A stretch of DNA of 64,000 nucleotides from Lomentospora prolificans (GCA_029532625.1 JARFXM010000009.1:496001-560000), one strand, 5' to 3'. Positions 10,171-21,175 are shown, numbered from the stretch's first letter. The notes: generated from the letters alone by a model not told the origin. A program made the numbers and translations.

Positions 10171-13100
10171 ATGACCAATGCGGTCGCACCACCTCCGCAT
10201 CCCCGTTACTCACGATTAATCTCCAACGAACAAATCCTGGCGCCGATTCACTTAATTCAGAGACGTGTAGATCCCCTGGGCCAGGGCCGCGGCGGAGCCT
10301 ACCAGGGTATGCATCCGCTCTCCGATTATTCTCACTTCGAAATCGTCTTCTTCTTCCGCCTCGCCGACAAGCACCACCAGAACCTAGACCTCGTCTCCGC
10401 CATTCTAAGAAGCCATCCCCTGGTTACCCAGGAGAAAGGCTACAATGCTGACCGCCTCAGCGTCGCCTCGCTTCGTACCCTGGTGAGGCAGCTATTAGAA
10501 GAGGACCACCGAATCCAAGTTGCGGCCAATGGCGATCGTGTCCCCTCTAGCACGGCCACCCTCGTCAAGTTCACCGAACCACCGCCTGCGGACGATAAAG
10601 TGCTCCAAGATGCAATCGAACGTATCTGGGCGCGGTCTTGGAAGCGCCTTTCCGACGACCTCATCAAGTCCGTACGGGAATGCGACGAGGAGGGCAACAA
10701 CCTGCTGAAGCAGATTGAAGAACTCAAGGCGCTCGATACTGGTGCTAGTCTTGCAAGGCCTGGCCCTGGCATGCCTAGCAGAAATGGCGCCTCGGTTGCG
10801 GCACAACAATCAGCAAGGACAACGGCATCGCCCCTCGCCGCCCCGGTTCCCGAGATGATCAAGAAGGGCTCAAGTCCTGTCCCTGCGAATCTCCCACCTA
10901 AGAGAGAGGGCACGCCGGCCGGTCGTACACCTCAGCCGCATCATCCTCACCCCCTCCGACCCCTCCAGCCGATCCCTAGCCCCGCAAAAGCGGGCGAACC
11001 TGTACGGCCGAACGGTGCTGCGCAGGTATTGCAGGCCCCCGCCGGTGTATCTCAGCCTCTTTCCCCGCTGCCCCAGCCTGGCCGCTCAGCTTCTCCGGCC
11101 ACATTGACTCCCAGACCAGTACCGGCGGCTGCCGATGCCACGGCGAAACCTAAGCTGCCGGCTAGCGCACCCAGCCAGGCATCTGTTCCTCCTCCACCAT
11201 TGAAGTGGGAAGCTCCCTATCAAGGGCCCCAGCACTCGCCTTCACAACGTCCCTTACAACCAAGCACTGCGCGGCCCGTTCCCCTACCGGTTCCTCCTCT
11301 TCAAACCGCCGTCCAACCACCGCAACAACCACAACTGCCAGCAAAATGGCCCCCGACGACACCTTCCACTCCGCAACCCACGACTACGGTCCCTGTACCT
11401 GCCCGTCACCAGCAACCTACCCCATCGACGTCCACTCCTCAAGCTGTGTTGGCTCCTCCTAAGGCGGTAACACAGGCACCTCGCCCGCAGGCGCCACCAA
11501 TGGTGAAACAAGCACAGGAGGCAGTTCCTGCGCAAGCGGCTGCTCCACCTCGGCCACCAGCCGCAGTTCCTGTTCCCCCCCCGGCTAACCAGCATGCACA
11601 ACCTCCTATCACGACAACGCCCCTCCAAAAGCAGAGACAAACACCGCTACCCCCACCCCAACAGCCCTTGCAACGGCCCACGGGGGGAGCGCAGACACCT
11701 GTGGTGCCACCCGTTCCCCCAACTGCAGTGCCCATTCCATCAAAAGTGCCCCAAACTCCGATACCGGCTGTCCCCTCTCGACCTCCTGTCGCTCAACAGG
11801 CTTCCATTCAACCAAACATGGAAACTCCTCAGCCTGCATTGGTCACCCCTCGTCACCCCCCCCAGGAATCCTCCGTCCTCCGCAACAATGCTATTGCAAC
11901 CTTGCAGAAGAGGCTCAGTGGCATCCGAACCTCGTCATTCTCTGCACCGCAGTCGCCTAAAACTCCTCAAGCCACTACCCCTACTCTTCTTAAAACGGGC
12001 CATTCCACGAAATGGGTGATATCGTCGACACCATCAACCCCAGGGCCTACCGATGTGGACATTAGCGAAGCTCAGAGCCCTGCCTACGAGCAGCTGACAA
12101 GCCCCATCCAGAAGCCGGCCACGCTCCAGCCTTCCACTCCGCAGCCCACACAGAAGCACTCGCCCAAGCCCAGCTCTCAAAAGCTGGATACCACGATTTC
12201 GAAGGCCGGACGCAGCCGGCCAAGCAGGGCTGCACAAACTGGACGAGGAGGGCCGTTGACAGCAGCTCGGCGAAGCCAATCTGTCGCGTCTCAAGTTGAC
12301 GAGCTGTCTATGGATCATAGCGATCTTACCGGAAAAGTGAAGGATGAAGTCACAACGCCCAGGATGCCCAGTTCGGCGGCTGCTGAGGAGACGGGCGACA
12401 CGACGGCTGATGAGAGCGTTGGAAGCCGGCGTACGGTAGGACCCGGTAGCGTTGCTCGCATGTCACATAAGCGCAAGAGGCGCGATAGTGAACCTGTGGT
12501 CCCCGCTGGCCCCCCGACGCATGTGCAGTGGACGCGCGGCTTCCAAAAAGTCAGCGCCTCTGCCCTGGACCAGATCGGCAGCCATCGTCATGCCAACATG
12601 TTCGCTAACCCTATCCGCGAACGGGACGCCCCCAACTATAGCGGCATCGTACTGCAGCCACAGGATATCATGTCGATCAAGAAGGCGATTACTCACGGAA
12701 ACCGGGTGGCTAGCCAGACTGCGGCTAATCTCCCCGGTGGCGACCCTGGTACGCCAGTCGTGTTGTTGCCCATTAGCGAGGACCTTGTACCTCCCAAGGG
12801 TATAATCAACAGCGCGCAGCTCGAGCGTGAGCTGGTCCACATGTTCTGCAACGCGGTAATGTACAACCCTGATCCCGACCGGGGTCCCGGACCAGGCTTC
12901 ATGAAGCGTCAACAGGGTGGTGACGATAGCCTTGGGTACCAAATGGATGAGTTCGGCGTCGTTCGGAATACTCGTGACATGTTTGTTGAAGTGGATCAGC
13001 TCCTCACCGACCTTCGCAACGCGGAAAGTCAGAGGGGCGTGCCTCCGGCGTCGGCGGTGTCCCTTACGCCGAGAGCTGCCAGCGCAGCGGCAACCGGGGC

Positions 13101-13212
13101 GGCAGGTAACGGAGCAGGAGCCGGTAGTGACGATACTGCAGACGATATGGACGAATTGGCCCAGGACGATGGGACGTCGAACGCGAGTAGAAGGAAACGC
13201 GTAAAGGCGTAG
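10171..13212 (+). CDS. BRD8-like bromodomain protein, probable NuA4 histone acetyltransferase subunit
   Basis: The frame extends upstream to a GTG at 10018, but its first ATG is at 10171 (1013 aa); an ATG at 10309 is also possible. The N-terminal 150 residues are helical (HFEIVFFFRLADKHHQNLDL and YNADRLSVASLRTLVRQLL), as in fungal Bdc1/BRD8 proteins. About 550 residues rich in Pro, Gln, Ser and Thr follow and look disordered. Near the C terminus (about residues 780-955) is a divergent bromodomain: HVQWTRGFQKV, FANPIRERDAPNYSGIVLQP, DIMSIKKAI, a loop insertion, then LERELVHMFCNAVMYNPD with the acetyl-lysine-binding Asn. The gene ends in a basic RRKRVKA tail. By family, BRD8/Bdc1 is a NuA4 subunit that helps target acetylation. 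No intron was found. Confidence 0.8.
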   Translation: MTNAVAPPPHPRYSRLISNEQILAPIHLIQRRVDPLGQGRGGAYQGMHPLSDYSHFEIVFFFRLADKHHQNLDLVSAILRSHPLVTQEKGYNADRLSVASLRTLVRQLLEEDHRIQVAANGDRVPSSTATLVKFTEPPPADDKVLQDAIERIWARSWKRLSDDLIKSVRECDEEGNNLLKQIEELKALDTGASLARPGPGMPSRNGASVAAQQSARTTASPLAAPVPEMIKKGSSPVPANLPPKREGTPAGRTPQPHHPHPLRPLQPIPSPAKAGEPVRPNGAAQVLQAPAGVSQPLSPLPQPGRSASPATLTPRPVPAAADATAKPKLPASAPSQASVPPPPLKWEAPYQGPQHSPSQRPLQPSTARPVPLPVPPLQTAVQPPQQPQLPAKWPPTTPSTPQPTTTVPVPARHQQPTPSTSTPQAVLAPPKAVTQAPRPQAPPMVKQAQEAVPAQAAAPPRPPAAVPVPPPANQHAQPPITTTPLQKQRQTPLPPPQQPLQRPTGGAQTPVVPPVPPTAVPIPSKVPQTPIPAVPSRPPVAQQASIQPNMETPQPALVTPRHPPQESSVLRNNAIATLQKRLSGIRTSSFSAPQSPKTPQATTPTLLKTGHSTKWVISSTPSTPGPTDVDISEAQSPAYEQLTSPIQKPATLQPSTPQPTQKHSPKPSSQKLDTTISKAGRSRPSRAAQTGRGGPLTAARRSQSVASQVDELSMDHSDLTGKVKDEVTTPRMPSSAAAEETGDTTADESVGSRRTVGPGSVARMSHKRKRRDSEPVVPAGPPTHVQWTRGFQKVSASALDQIGSHRHANMFANPIRERDAPNYSGIVLQPQDIMSIKKAITHGNRVASQTAANLPGGDPGTPVVLLPISEDLVPPKGIINSAQLERELVHMFCNAVMYNPDPDRGPGPGFMKRQQGGDDSLGYQMDEFGVVRNTRDMFVEVDQLLTDLRNAESQRGVPPASAVSLTPRAASAAATGAAGNGAGAGSDDTADDMDELAQDDGTSNASRRKRVKA

Positions 13213-14254
13213 GTGCCTTGGCGTACTGTCAGAAGCCGCGGACGAGGTCTCCTGTCTGGGACAGACCAGAATCCTAGCTCGGAGATGCCCACTCAAGTTG
13301 CGCGAGGTGGTCGTGGTAGCTCACCCTATGGAACGACTCCAAGCAGAGGGGCCATGAGGAGTAGCATCAGAGGGTGCGTGGGAAGCCGATTCCCCAGTGC
13401 CACTCACAAGACGGGCAATTAAACATTGTCCTTGGCATTATCCCCGCTCGGATAGATCCATGTGGAGCGTAATTAGAGACTCTTATTTTTGTCTCCCACA
13501 TTTACGAATGGAAAGGTCAACAGCGAGCGCCAGGAAGGAAATGAGATAGACAGAAGAACCCTATCAAAGGCGCCGCTTGTTTGAGATTACTGTTTCTTGA
13601 CTTGCTTGTTGAAGAAGAACGCAGAATTAGCGGCTATGTATCATTATGGAAGGTGGCTCGTGTCTCGGGTCCCGCGTCGTTGTTTTGACGGGGAAAGTAA
13701 TAGAAGATGGAGTGAAAGGCAAGTAAGTGTCATCTTGTTGCCAGCGTGCTCGACAGAGGTGAAAAGTGAAATCCCTGATATCTGAACTGCTAGACAATTG
13801 GTCGACACCCCATGCAGTATATATAGTAGGAGCAATAAGAAAGAAACACGGGCGACGGAGAAAGAAAGAAAGAAAATGAAAAAAAAAAATTGCTGCTCGT
13901 CGGAGGTCTCGAACGAGGTCCTTGCAGGCAACTTCCGAAAACCTCGGGCGTTTTCTTACTTTCTGAGCGCTCCGAGTAACCGCTTGGGCATTCGGTCGCA
14001 GTGTTGGTGCTTGAGCTGCTCGGTTGGGAGCTCTTGCTTTTACCTTGGGATATAAAATGTAAACTGGGCGGTCTTTTTTGGGGAAGGAACGCCGGGCCTG
14101 CTTTATATTTGACTCGGGTCCACGAAGTAGAATTTGTGCAGCCCCTCAGGAGATGGATCACGGCTGGGTTTCGCAATGGAAGATGCAAATAGGTAGGTAT
14201 TCTTGGATTACATCTATCGGATCTACAACGATGTGCTTGTCTCCACGTCAGCAA
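13213..14254. other. Intergenic between convergent genes, about 1 kb
   Basis: 3' flanks of the bromodomain gene (+) and DBP6 (-). It contains a GAAA-rich, A-rich stretch at about 13858-13890. No gene seen. Confidence 0.6.
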
Positions 14255-16918
14255 TCACCTCTTCTTCCCCCCCGCACTCGCCTCTTTCGCCAACTCCGCC
14301 AAGGCTCTCTCGTATACTTCTATCCTATCCTCGCCAACTTCGCCGTCAGTCTCAGCCAACCTAACCCTCTGCACAGCCTCAGTCCTAGAAATCCTCTTCC
14401 CCCTAACCACCTCTCCCCAGAACCATCCACCCTCTTTCCCGTCGGGCACGAGGGTCCACGCCCAGCCCTTCCGGCCGGCTCTGGCCGTCCTCCCGATGCG
14501 GTGGACGTACGCCTCGACGGAGGGCGGCAGGTCGTAGTTGACGACGTGGTCGAGCCTGGGGAGATCGATACCGCGGGCGACGAGGTCGGAGGCGACGAGG
14601 AGGCGGATGCGGCGGGTTGTGAAGAGGGAGATTGTGCGACGGCGGGTGTGGGGCGGGGTGGCGGAGGTGAGAGTGCCGAGGATCGGGGCGAGGGAGGGGT
14701 TGAGGAGGGTTAGGAGGCGGGAGAGACGGAGGGCTGATTCGTTGGATTTGGTGAAGATGAGGGCGGTGGTGGGGAAGAGGTCTGCTTTGGGTGCTTCTGT
14801 GTCGGAGTCGGAGTCAGAGCCTGAGTCGGAATCAGAATCCGAGGAGGATGACGACGATGATGAGGCCGGGGGTGCGTTCTTAAGTTCGGGTTCTGTTGTG
14901 GCGCGCATGTGCGAGCTCATGAGCAGCTCATGGAGGAAGAGTGGCTTAAGGTTCTCGTCCTTGAGACGAATAGTCGCCTCCTGAAGCGATTCAGGCAAGA
15001 CATGCTCAGCCTGCGTCTTACCCTTACGGCCACCAAGAACAACAAGCTGCGGTCTCCTGAGCTCGAGCTCTCCCATAGCCGCTAGACTACCCTTGCTTGT
15101 GAGGGTCGCGCTGAGAAACACCTTCCTGACACCGCTAAGATGTGAGTTGGGAAAGTCGCGCGCACCGAGGATCCTTGACGAAGTAGACTCGGTGGCCTTC
15201 AAAGCGTTCATGACGACGGGGATCCAGTTCTGGTAGTTTTGCTCGAGGAGCTTGTCACCCTCGTCGATGATAAGCCAGCGCAGGTAGTCAAGAGAGAAGC
15301 CTTGCGTCTGTTGAATGTGGTCGACAAGTCGGCCAGGGGTGCAGATGAGGACGTCAACGGTAGAGTTGAAGCTGAGAACGTGATCTGGTAGGGTTCCCTT
15401 GATAATTCTTTGGCGTTGGATAATTGCGTCGTCTTCTGTGGCAAGGCTGTCGGTGCTATCTTCGCCCTCAGCCGTCCTGTAGGCTGCTGGGTCGTATCGC
15501 TGTTCTCTCTCGACAAGAGTGTTCTGCTCTGCCTTGATAGCCTGGCTACCGTACGCGATGCCAATTCTCACACGCTTCCTCCCCTGGCCATCAAAAGCGC
15601 TCGCACACGTCTCGAAGGCTTCCTTCGCCTGCTTGACAAGTTCTCTAGTGGGAAGAACGACTAGCGCACGCAGCCGTGTGACCACGCCTTGACTCAAATC
15701 CTTGACGATAGGGATCGCATAAGCTAGAGTTTTACCGGATCCAGTGGCTGCCGAAATGAGAACATCTCCTTGTAGACGCTTAGCGGTAGGTAGTAGAAGT
15801 GGGATTGCGGCAGTTTGCACGGCAAAGGCGTCTTTGTATCCCCTGGCCTCCAAAGAACGCGCCACCTTTTCAGAAATGCCTAGATCGGTGAATGGTACCC
15901 GCGTGCCCTCTTCAACTCGGATCGGCTCCGATATCCAAGAAGGAAGAGCATCGAATGTGGGTTGGATGGCGCTAAAATCCACCGGCTCAGGCTGGGGAAG
16001 AGGCTCGAGGCCATGCGTCTCCACCGGCTCCGGCTCGCCCTCTCCATCTGCGAGGGTCTTTGGTTGCTTCACGAGCGCCTCGGGTGGAAGGAACTGAATG
16101 TTCCTCATTGCCTTTTCCTTCTTATCCAAGACCGACTTGTGAGCTTTAGCCACGGCTTCGTTGGCTTCTGTCGCCTCGACTTCTTCCTTGGCCTCCTTTC
16201 GCTTCTTCTTTTTCTCCTTCTTTTCCTTCTTCTCCTTAGTTTCCTCAGCACCAAGCGTAGACTTTTCGGTTTCTGCCAGAGGCGCAGTCATGGCAACATC
16301 TTCGTCCTGAGCAGCGGCCACTGGCGTCTCCTCGCCCCCTGCTTTTCTCCGTTTCCTCTCTCCCTGTTCTTCTTTGCGTTTCCTTTTCTCTTCCTTTCTC
16401 CGCCTCCGCTCCTCCTTTTCGTCTACTTCAGGCAGGACTTCCACTTTCTCAACTACCATGTCTCCAGCATCCAACATACTCACATCCTCTTCCGCATCTC
16501 CATCTTTCCTCTTGGCCTTCTTTTCCTTCTTGGATTTCTTCTTGGTTTCGGGTTCGACTCTGAGGACGGGCTCAGGAGACGGCTCTTCGGTTCTCGCAAC
16601 GTTTTCCTTTTCTAATAGCCCTCTATTTTCCTCGCTAGTCTTTTCATCATCGATTTCCTGGTCATCACCACCCCACTTCCTCTTCCTTCCTACCTCGCCA
16701 TTAACCCCCGACGCAGAAGGCTGCTTCGCCTTGGGGACATATCGTGCATAGGAAAAGGAATCGCTCGGTACTGGCGGGGCCGGCGCAGCAATTCCAACAG
16801 CCCCTACAGTTTCCTCCCCGTTCGTGTATCCATTCGGCGCATCATCGTGGGACTGTTGGGCTTCGTCTGCTCGAGGCTTCGGCTTCGATTTGGCGGGGGG
16901 TATATACCGAGCGTACAT
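14255..16918 (-). CDS. DBP6: DEAD-box ATP-dependent RNA helicase Dbp6
   Basis: The frame extends to 16981 only by a TTG; the first ATG is at 16918 (MYARYIPPAKSKPK), which I take as the start (887 aa). The first 330 residues or so are highly charged, Lys/Glu-rich and repetitive, with two YARY(I/V)P motifs. The helicase core then follows in order: Q-motif region (GYKDAFAVQTAAI), Walker A ATGSGKT, Ia PTRELVK, Ib TPGRLVD, motif II DEGD, motif III SAT, a Ser/Asp acidic insertion, ALIFTKSNES, motif V ASDLVARGIDLP and motif VI HRIGRTARAGR. By family, Dbp6 acts in early 60S ribosome assembly in the nucleolus. Motif II is DEGD rather than DEAD. It is divergently arranged with the ceramidase-like gene, 532 bases apart. 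Confidence 0.87.
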   Translation of the reverse strand: MYARYIPPAKSKPKPRADEAQQSHDDAPNGYTNGEETVGAVGIAAPAPPVPSDSFSYARYVPKAKQPSASGVNGEVGRKRKWGGDDQEIDDEKTSEENRGLLEKENVARTEEPSPEPVLRVEPETKKKSKKEKKAKRKDGDAEEDVSMLDAGDMVVEKVEVLPEVDEKEERRRRKEEKRKRKEEQGERKRRKAGGEETPVAAAQDEDVAMTAPLAETEKSTLGAEETKEKKEKKEKKKKRKEAKEEVEATEANEAVAKAHKSVLDKKEKAMRNIQFLPPEALVKQPKTLADGEGEPEPVETHGLEPLPQPEPVDFSAIQPTFDALPSWISEPIRVEEGTRVPFTDLGISEKVARSLEARGYKDAFAVQTAAIPLLLPTAKRLQGDVLISAATGSGKTLAYAIPIVKDLSQGVVTRLRALVVLPTRELVKQAKEAFETCASAFDGQGRKRVRIGIAYGSQAIKAEQNTLVEREQRYDPAAYRTAEGEDSTDSLATEDDAIIQRQRIIKGTLPDHVLSFNSTVDVLICTPGRLVDHIQQTQGFSLDYLRWLIIDEGDKLLEQNYQNWIPVVMNALKATESTSSRILGARDFPNSHLSGVRKVFLSATLTSKGSLAAMGELELRRPQLVVLGGRKGKTQAEHVLPESLQEATIRLKDENLKPLFLHELLMSSHMRATTEPELKNAPPASSSSSSSSDSDSDSGSDSDSDTEAPKADLFPTTALIFTKSNESALRLSRLLTLLNPSLAPILGTLTSATPPHTRRRTISLFTTRRIRLLVASDLVARGIDLPRLDHVVNYDLPPSVEAYVHRIGRTARAGRKGWAWTLVPDGKEGGWFWGEVVRGKRISRTEAVQRVRLAETDGEVGEDRIEVYERALAELAKEASAGGKKR

Positions 16919-17450
16919 TTCGGTGGCACCGTCCGTTTCGGGACAAAAGTATCGCCAAAAATTGATGGAGCACAGTCCCAAGTTGGATTGAGTGAGCTAC
17001 GCATACAGAAAGCCAGAGTTGAGAATTTTGGAGAGTTGAAGCTCTGCGGAAGCTGCCCCACAGTTGCCCGTTGTACCTTTTTTTTTCTTTCTCTTTTTTT
17101 CTGGCTTATCGGGAAATGCAAGTCTTATCGGATTCTGCCAATCTTCACCACCTTCCTAATATGCTATCCTGCGCATCCATCCCGAATCTGAATCGCGTCT
17201 CTCTCACAACCAGCTGCTGCCTGATCTCCACTTCTGTGATCAGAGGGCTCATAACAAGTGGAAAAATCGAATGTTGTTGCCTGGTTCCAGAAAGGATGGG
17301 GAAAGAGCTGCAATTATGGTCCCTCGTCTTCAGCTGTATTTATTTGGCCGAGGTGACCGTTACCACGGCCTGTACCTGAGCTGAGGCCTTCCATTTGTTA
17401 ACACCAATCTCTGACGTAGTAGTCGTCGATCTGCCCTTGGTAACATCGTC
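16919..17450. promoter_or_regulatory. Shared divergent promoter region of DBP6 and the ceramidase-like gene
   Basis: The 532 bases separate two divergent start codons. A T/C-rich run at about 17077-17103, a common feature of fungal promoters, lies in the middle. No specific factor site is claimed. Confidence 0.4.
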
Positions 17451-18737
17451 ATGGCGGACCACCAACGATCCAGCGACCAATCTCGTCGGCGCCGGCCCTC
17501 AAAGAAGCCGGAAAAAGGCCGTTTGCCCGCCAAGTTCACGGTTGACCTCTCCCAACCGCCGCGCGCTCGGTACAACCACATCACGCCGTTCTTCCAAAGA
17601 GTCATCCAAGCCACCGACCTAGCCGGCATCTTCAAAGACCTCACGGATAGCCTCGCCGGTCCCAATATCGGGAAAATAGCGAGATACGTAGCGCAGCTCC
17701 TCTTGCGCCGCGTTCGCTCGAACGAGGAAACCGAGGAGCTACGCGGCATTTCCCAGGGCTCGGGCGTGCCCATGTACTTGCTCGTGGCGTTTAATGCGCT
17801 GCTCGACGTGCTGCTGGGCTGTACCAGCGGCGGCGTGCGCGTTGGCTCCGGGCTTCGCGGCTCCGGTGAAGAGGGATCTAGGATCGTGCATCTGCGGACG
17901 TTGGATTGGGGGATGGATCCTCTTCGAAGCCTGATTGTCGAGCTGGACTTTGTCCGGTCAGAAGGCGGGCCGGTCGTAGCGAGCGTGGTGACGTACTTCG
18001 GATACGTTGGTGTTTTGACGGGCGTGAGGAAGGGGCTGAGCATGAGCTTGAACTTCCGAGGAAGACACGATACCAGCACGTGGTGGAAAGAGATGGCCTT
18101 CCGCTGGCACCAAGCCATGGTAGTCCTCGGGTTCCGCCCATCAATCTCAACCGTGCTACGACAGATCCTCTTAGAAAACTCCCCCTTCCTCCCGGAAAAA
18201 GGTCACGACTGCGCGGACCGGAAAAAAGACGAGACCCAGGGCACCATCTCTGAAGACAAGGTCGCCACCATGATCTCCAATCTCCTCCCGTCCCCCTCCA
18301 CGGCCGCCTACCTCATCTTTTGCACCCCACAATTTGTCCGCGTCGTCGAAAAAGACCATTGCTCCGGTACCGTCCGCTCCTCCGAAACCTTCCTGGCCGC
18401 GTACAACCATGACAGGTCCGACGAGGAAGACCCCGCCCAGCTGGAATCCATGGCCGAGCACCTCGCCCAGTCCCAGGCCGCCTGCGGCATGGCGGATCTC
18501 GTCTCCTTCTCCCTCGAGCGCAAAGAGCGCCTGGACCAGATGTGGCAGGAGAGCGCCGCTTCGCGGAGGCGGCGGCTGAAGTCGAGTGGAGACGCGGTGG
18601 CCATGGCTGACGTACTAAAGTTTGTCAAGGATTCGGAGATTAGCAACGAGGAGACGCACTATGCGGTCCTGATGGATCCCGGTACCGGGGAGATATTATG
18701 GAGAAGGGCGTACGAGGAAGAAGACTTCATTTTATAG
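17451..18737 (+). CDS. Acid ceramidase / N-acylethanolamine acid amidase-like Ntn hydrolase
   Basis: A single exon of 428 aa starts at the ATG at 17451. A basic N-terminal tail (RRRRPSKKPEK) is followed by the beta-alpha prodomain. The likely nucleophile is Cys124 in LLGCTSGG, preceded by the FNALLDV helix. Downstream are the typical Arg and Asp positions (HLRTLDWGMDPLR), then ELDFVRSEGGPV, SVVTYFGYVGVLTGVRKGLS and SLNFR, which match the acid ceramidase/NAAA family. By family knowledge, the enzyme cleaves itself before the Cys and then hydrolyses the amide bond of ceramides or N-acylethanolamines. Animal members are lysosomal and carry a signal peptide; this protein shows none, so a cytosolic or membrane-surface place is inferred. 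The exact substrate is unknown. Confidence 0.8.
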   Translation: MADHQRSSDQSRRRRPSKKPEKGRLPAKFTVDLSQPPRARYNHITPFFQRVIQATDLAGIFKDLTDSLAGPNIGKIARYVAQLLLRRVRSNEETEELRGISQGSGVPMYLLVAFNALLDVLLGCTSGGVRVGSGLRGSGEEGSRIVHLRTLDWGMDPLRSLIVELDFVRSEGGPVVASVVTYFGYVGVLTGVRKGLSMSLNFRGRHDTSTWWKEMAFRWHQAMVVLGFRPSISTVLRQILLENSPFLPEKGHDCADRKKDETQGTISEDKVATMISNLLPSPSTAAYLIFCTPQFVRVVEKDHCSGTVRSSETFLAAYNHDRSDEEDPAQLESMAEHLAQSQAACGMADLVSFSLERKERLDQMWQESAASRRRRLKSSGDAVAMADVLKFVKDSEISNEETHYAVLMDPGTGEILWRRAYEEEDFIL

Positions 18738-19276
18738 GGCGTAGCTGCCGTCAATGCCTAGGTGATTTACGCTCGAGAAGTATCCATGGACACCAGCGGG
18801 CTAGCCCATCGTAGGGACCCCCGCTCTTGTATTTGATCGACTGCGGCCTCACCGGTCTCCATTTCACCAAGCTATAATAAACTTCTGGCAGAAAATTTGT
18901 ATAAAGAGAGTCATTGAGTTATGGTTTCATGATGAATGAGAATTCTCCATCCCTTTGCAACTTTCATTAAAGAAAATCGATTTGCTTCATGAGCCTCCAA
19001 ATGCCTGAGCTTAAACATAGAAGCTATCATGCCCACCACCTAAGACCTGAGATCAGGACGCCATATCCAAAACAGGGGGAAACGACCTCAAATCCACCAA
19101 GTGATATCGACAGATCCAATTCCAGCCAGGGTTCCAATCCCTAATGATCTAAAGTAAAAATGCCCCGAAACGCCATATGCAACCCTTTCTATTTTTGACA
19201 AGCAACATCCGGAATTTTGAAACCATGTTAAGAATCTAACATGAATATGGTGAAGTGAAGTGAGTGATGGGCCTAT
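18738..19276. other. Intergenic between convergent genes
   Basis: 3' flanks of the ceramidase-like gene (+) and the phosphate permease gene (-). No gene or structured element recognised. Confidence 0.6.
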
Positions 19277-21175
19277 CTAGGAGGTTGGCCAGCGGGGGGA
19301 ATTGATAATGAAGCCCATGAGGACACCAGAGAGAATGCCAGTGCAGGGAAGAGTGATGAACCATCCAAGGTAGATCCAAGCAACCATGCGCCAGTTGATA
19401 GCTCGCCAATCGCCATTGCAGAGACCGACACCGACGGTAGCACCAGTGATGCACTGGGTAGTCGAGACGGGGAGCTTTAGACGGGTTGCAACGACGATAG
19501 CGATAACGCCGCCCATCTCAATTGAGAAGCCACGAGAAGGAGACTGAAGAGTAAGACGGTTGCCCAAGTTCTTCATGATGTTGTAACCATAAGTCCAGAG
19601 ACCAATGACGATACCAGCACCACCAAAGACGCTAGGAAACAGATCAATGTTAGTCAAACTACCCTGAGATTAAACCAAGAATAAGATGGCGTCAACTTAC
19701 AGAATCCAGGTAGGGACCTGAGCCTTGCCGGCCTCGGGGAGCTGGCCATTCTTCCAGATGTCATAAATGGTAGCATAGGGACCAATAGCGTTGGAAACAT
19801 CGTTGGCACCGTGGGTGAACGAAGCGGTAGCGGCAGTCATAACCTGGAGGAAGGTGTAGAGGTACTCCGTCTTGTTGTCAAACTTCTGGGCGCGAGCGTG
19901 CATCTCCTCGATATCGCCACCAACAACGGACTTCTCGGACTGAGAACTGACCACATCCCTGTCGACGCCACGAAGGACGGCGAACTTGACGTACCAGAAG
20001 AGCATGCGACCGGAATACCAAGGACCATCAGGCTTGGGGCCAATGAGAGACTTCTTCGGGGGTTCCTCCTCCATCTCATCGGCACCATGATTCTGGGAGC
20101 AGTCCGAATCAACAACCTTCTCACCAGCGACAACACCACTGGTTTTATCATTGGCGCCGTTCTCAACATCACCGCGTAGGGCCGCGTTGCGGGCACGCCT
20201 TTCCTCCAATTCCTCGGGGGTGAGGTGACTCTGGTAGAAGTTCTTGACCGCTCCCTTAAAGTTCGCGGGGGCGGGAGGGACCTCGCCTCGCCTAAGGAGA
20301 AGTGGACCGCAGAAGACATGGTACCACTTCAGCTGCCAATCTTCAAGAAGGATGACTCTGTAAAGCCAAGGGACGAGGAATAGAGAAACAAGAAGACCGA
20401 AACCAACGGCGGTGCCTACGATGACGCCAGGAATCTGGGCATCGGTGAGGTTAACCTCGTAGCTTCCGCCCTTCCAGATGAGTAACATGGCGAGAAGACC
20501 ACCAGCCACGGCAAAGTAGACGGGGACGGCGTAGAGACCCTTGATGAGGGGATTCTTGCGGAGGAGGATACCGTACTTGCTGATGCTAAAGATGATGGCA
20601 GCAAAGATGCCAGACATCACGGGGGCAATGACCCAAGCCATGAAGACCTGAACTACGCCACCAGTAATGACAGCGGTCGAGCCGTCCTTAGCGTTGCCGA
20701 CCCACTTGATGTTGTCGGCGCCAACAGCGGCGATACCCATACCCAGAACACCGCCGAGAAGGGAGTGGGTGGTGGACACGGGGAAACCAAACTTGGTGGC
20801 AACAGTCAAGAAGGTCGATGAGGCAATGACGGCGCACACCATGCCGAGCATAAGAAGCGCGGGGGTATCAGCGAAGGCCTCGGTGTCAACAATTTTGGTC
20901 CGGATGGTATCGGAAACACGGGCACCGACACCAACGGCACCACCGAACTCCATAATGGAGGCTAGGAACATTGCTTGGAGGTAGGTGACGGACCGGGCGG
21001 CCACGGAGTTGGCCCACGAGTTGGAGACATCATTGGCACCTGGATAAGAGAAGGGTTAGATGATGAAACGGGTATTGGGAGCCGCAGCTGCAAACGACAT
21101 ACCGATGTTCCAAGCATCGAGGAAGGCAAACAGTGTGCCTACCACGAAGAGGAAGGTATACTCTGAAAGAACCAT
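19277..21175 (-). CDS. PHO89: Sodium/phosphate symporter of the PiT family (Pho89 / Neurospora PHO-4 type)
   Basis: Exons inferred at 21175-21103, 21039-19701 and 19631-19277 join to 588 aa. The protein starts MVLSEYTFLFVVGTLFAFLD. Intron 1 splits the first family signature GANDVSNSWANSV; a second copy, HGANDVSNAIGPYATI, lies in the C-terminal half, as expected for the duplicated PiT fold. Each half also has the FPVSTTHS or LPVSTTQC motif. There are about 10-12 hydrophobic segments with a large hydrophilic central loop (about residues 270-400) rich in charged residues. By family, it takes up inorganic phosphate with sodium at the plasma membrane, with best activity at alkaline pH, and is normally induced by phosphate starvation. 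I could not identify a specific binding site for the phosphate regulator. Confidence 0.93.

Noticed and set aside
12463..13296. 277-codon minus-strand frame opposite the bromodomain
   Set aside because: Antisense shadow of a GC-rich coding region.
16919..16981. 21-residue N-terminal extension of Dbp6
   Set aside because: It begins at TTG and does not resemble the family start; MYARY at 16918 fits better.
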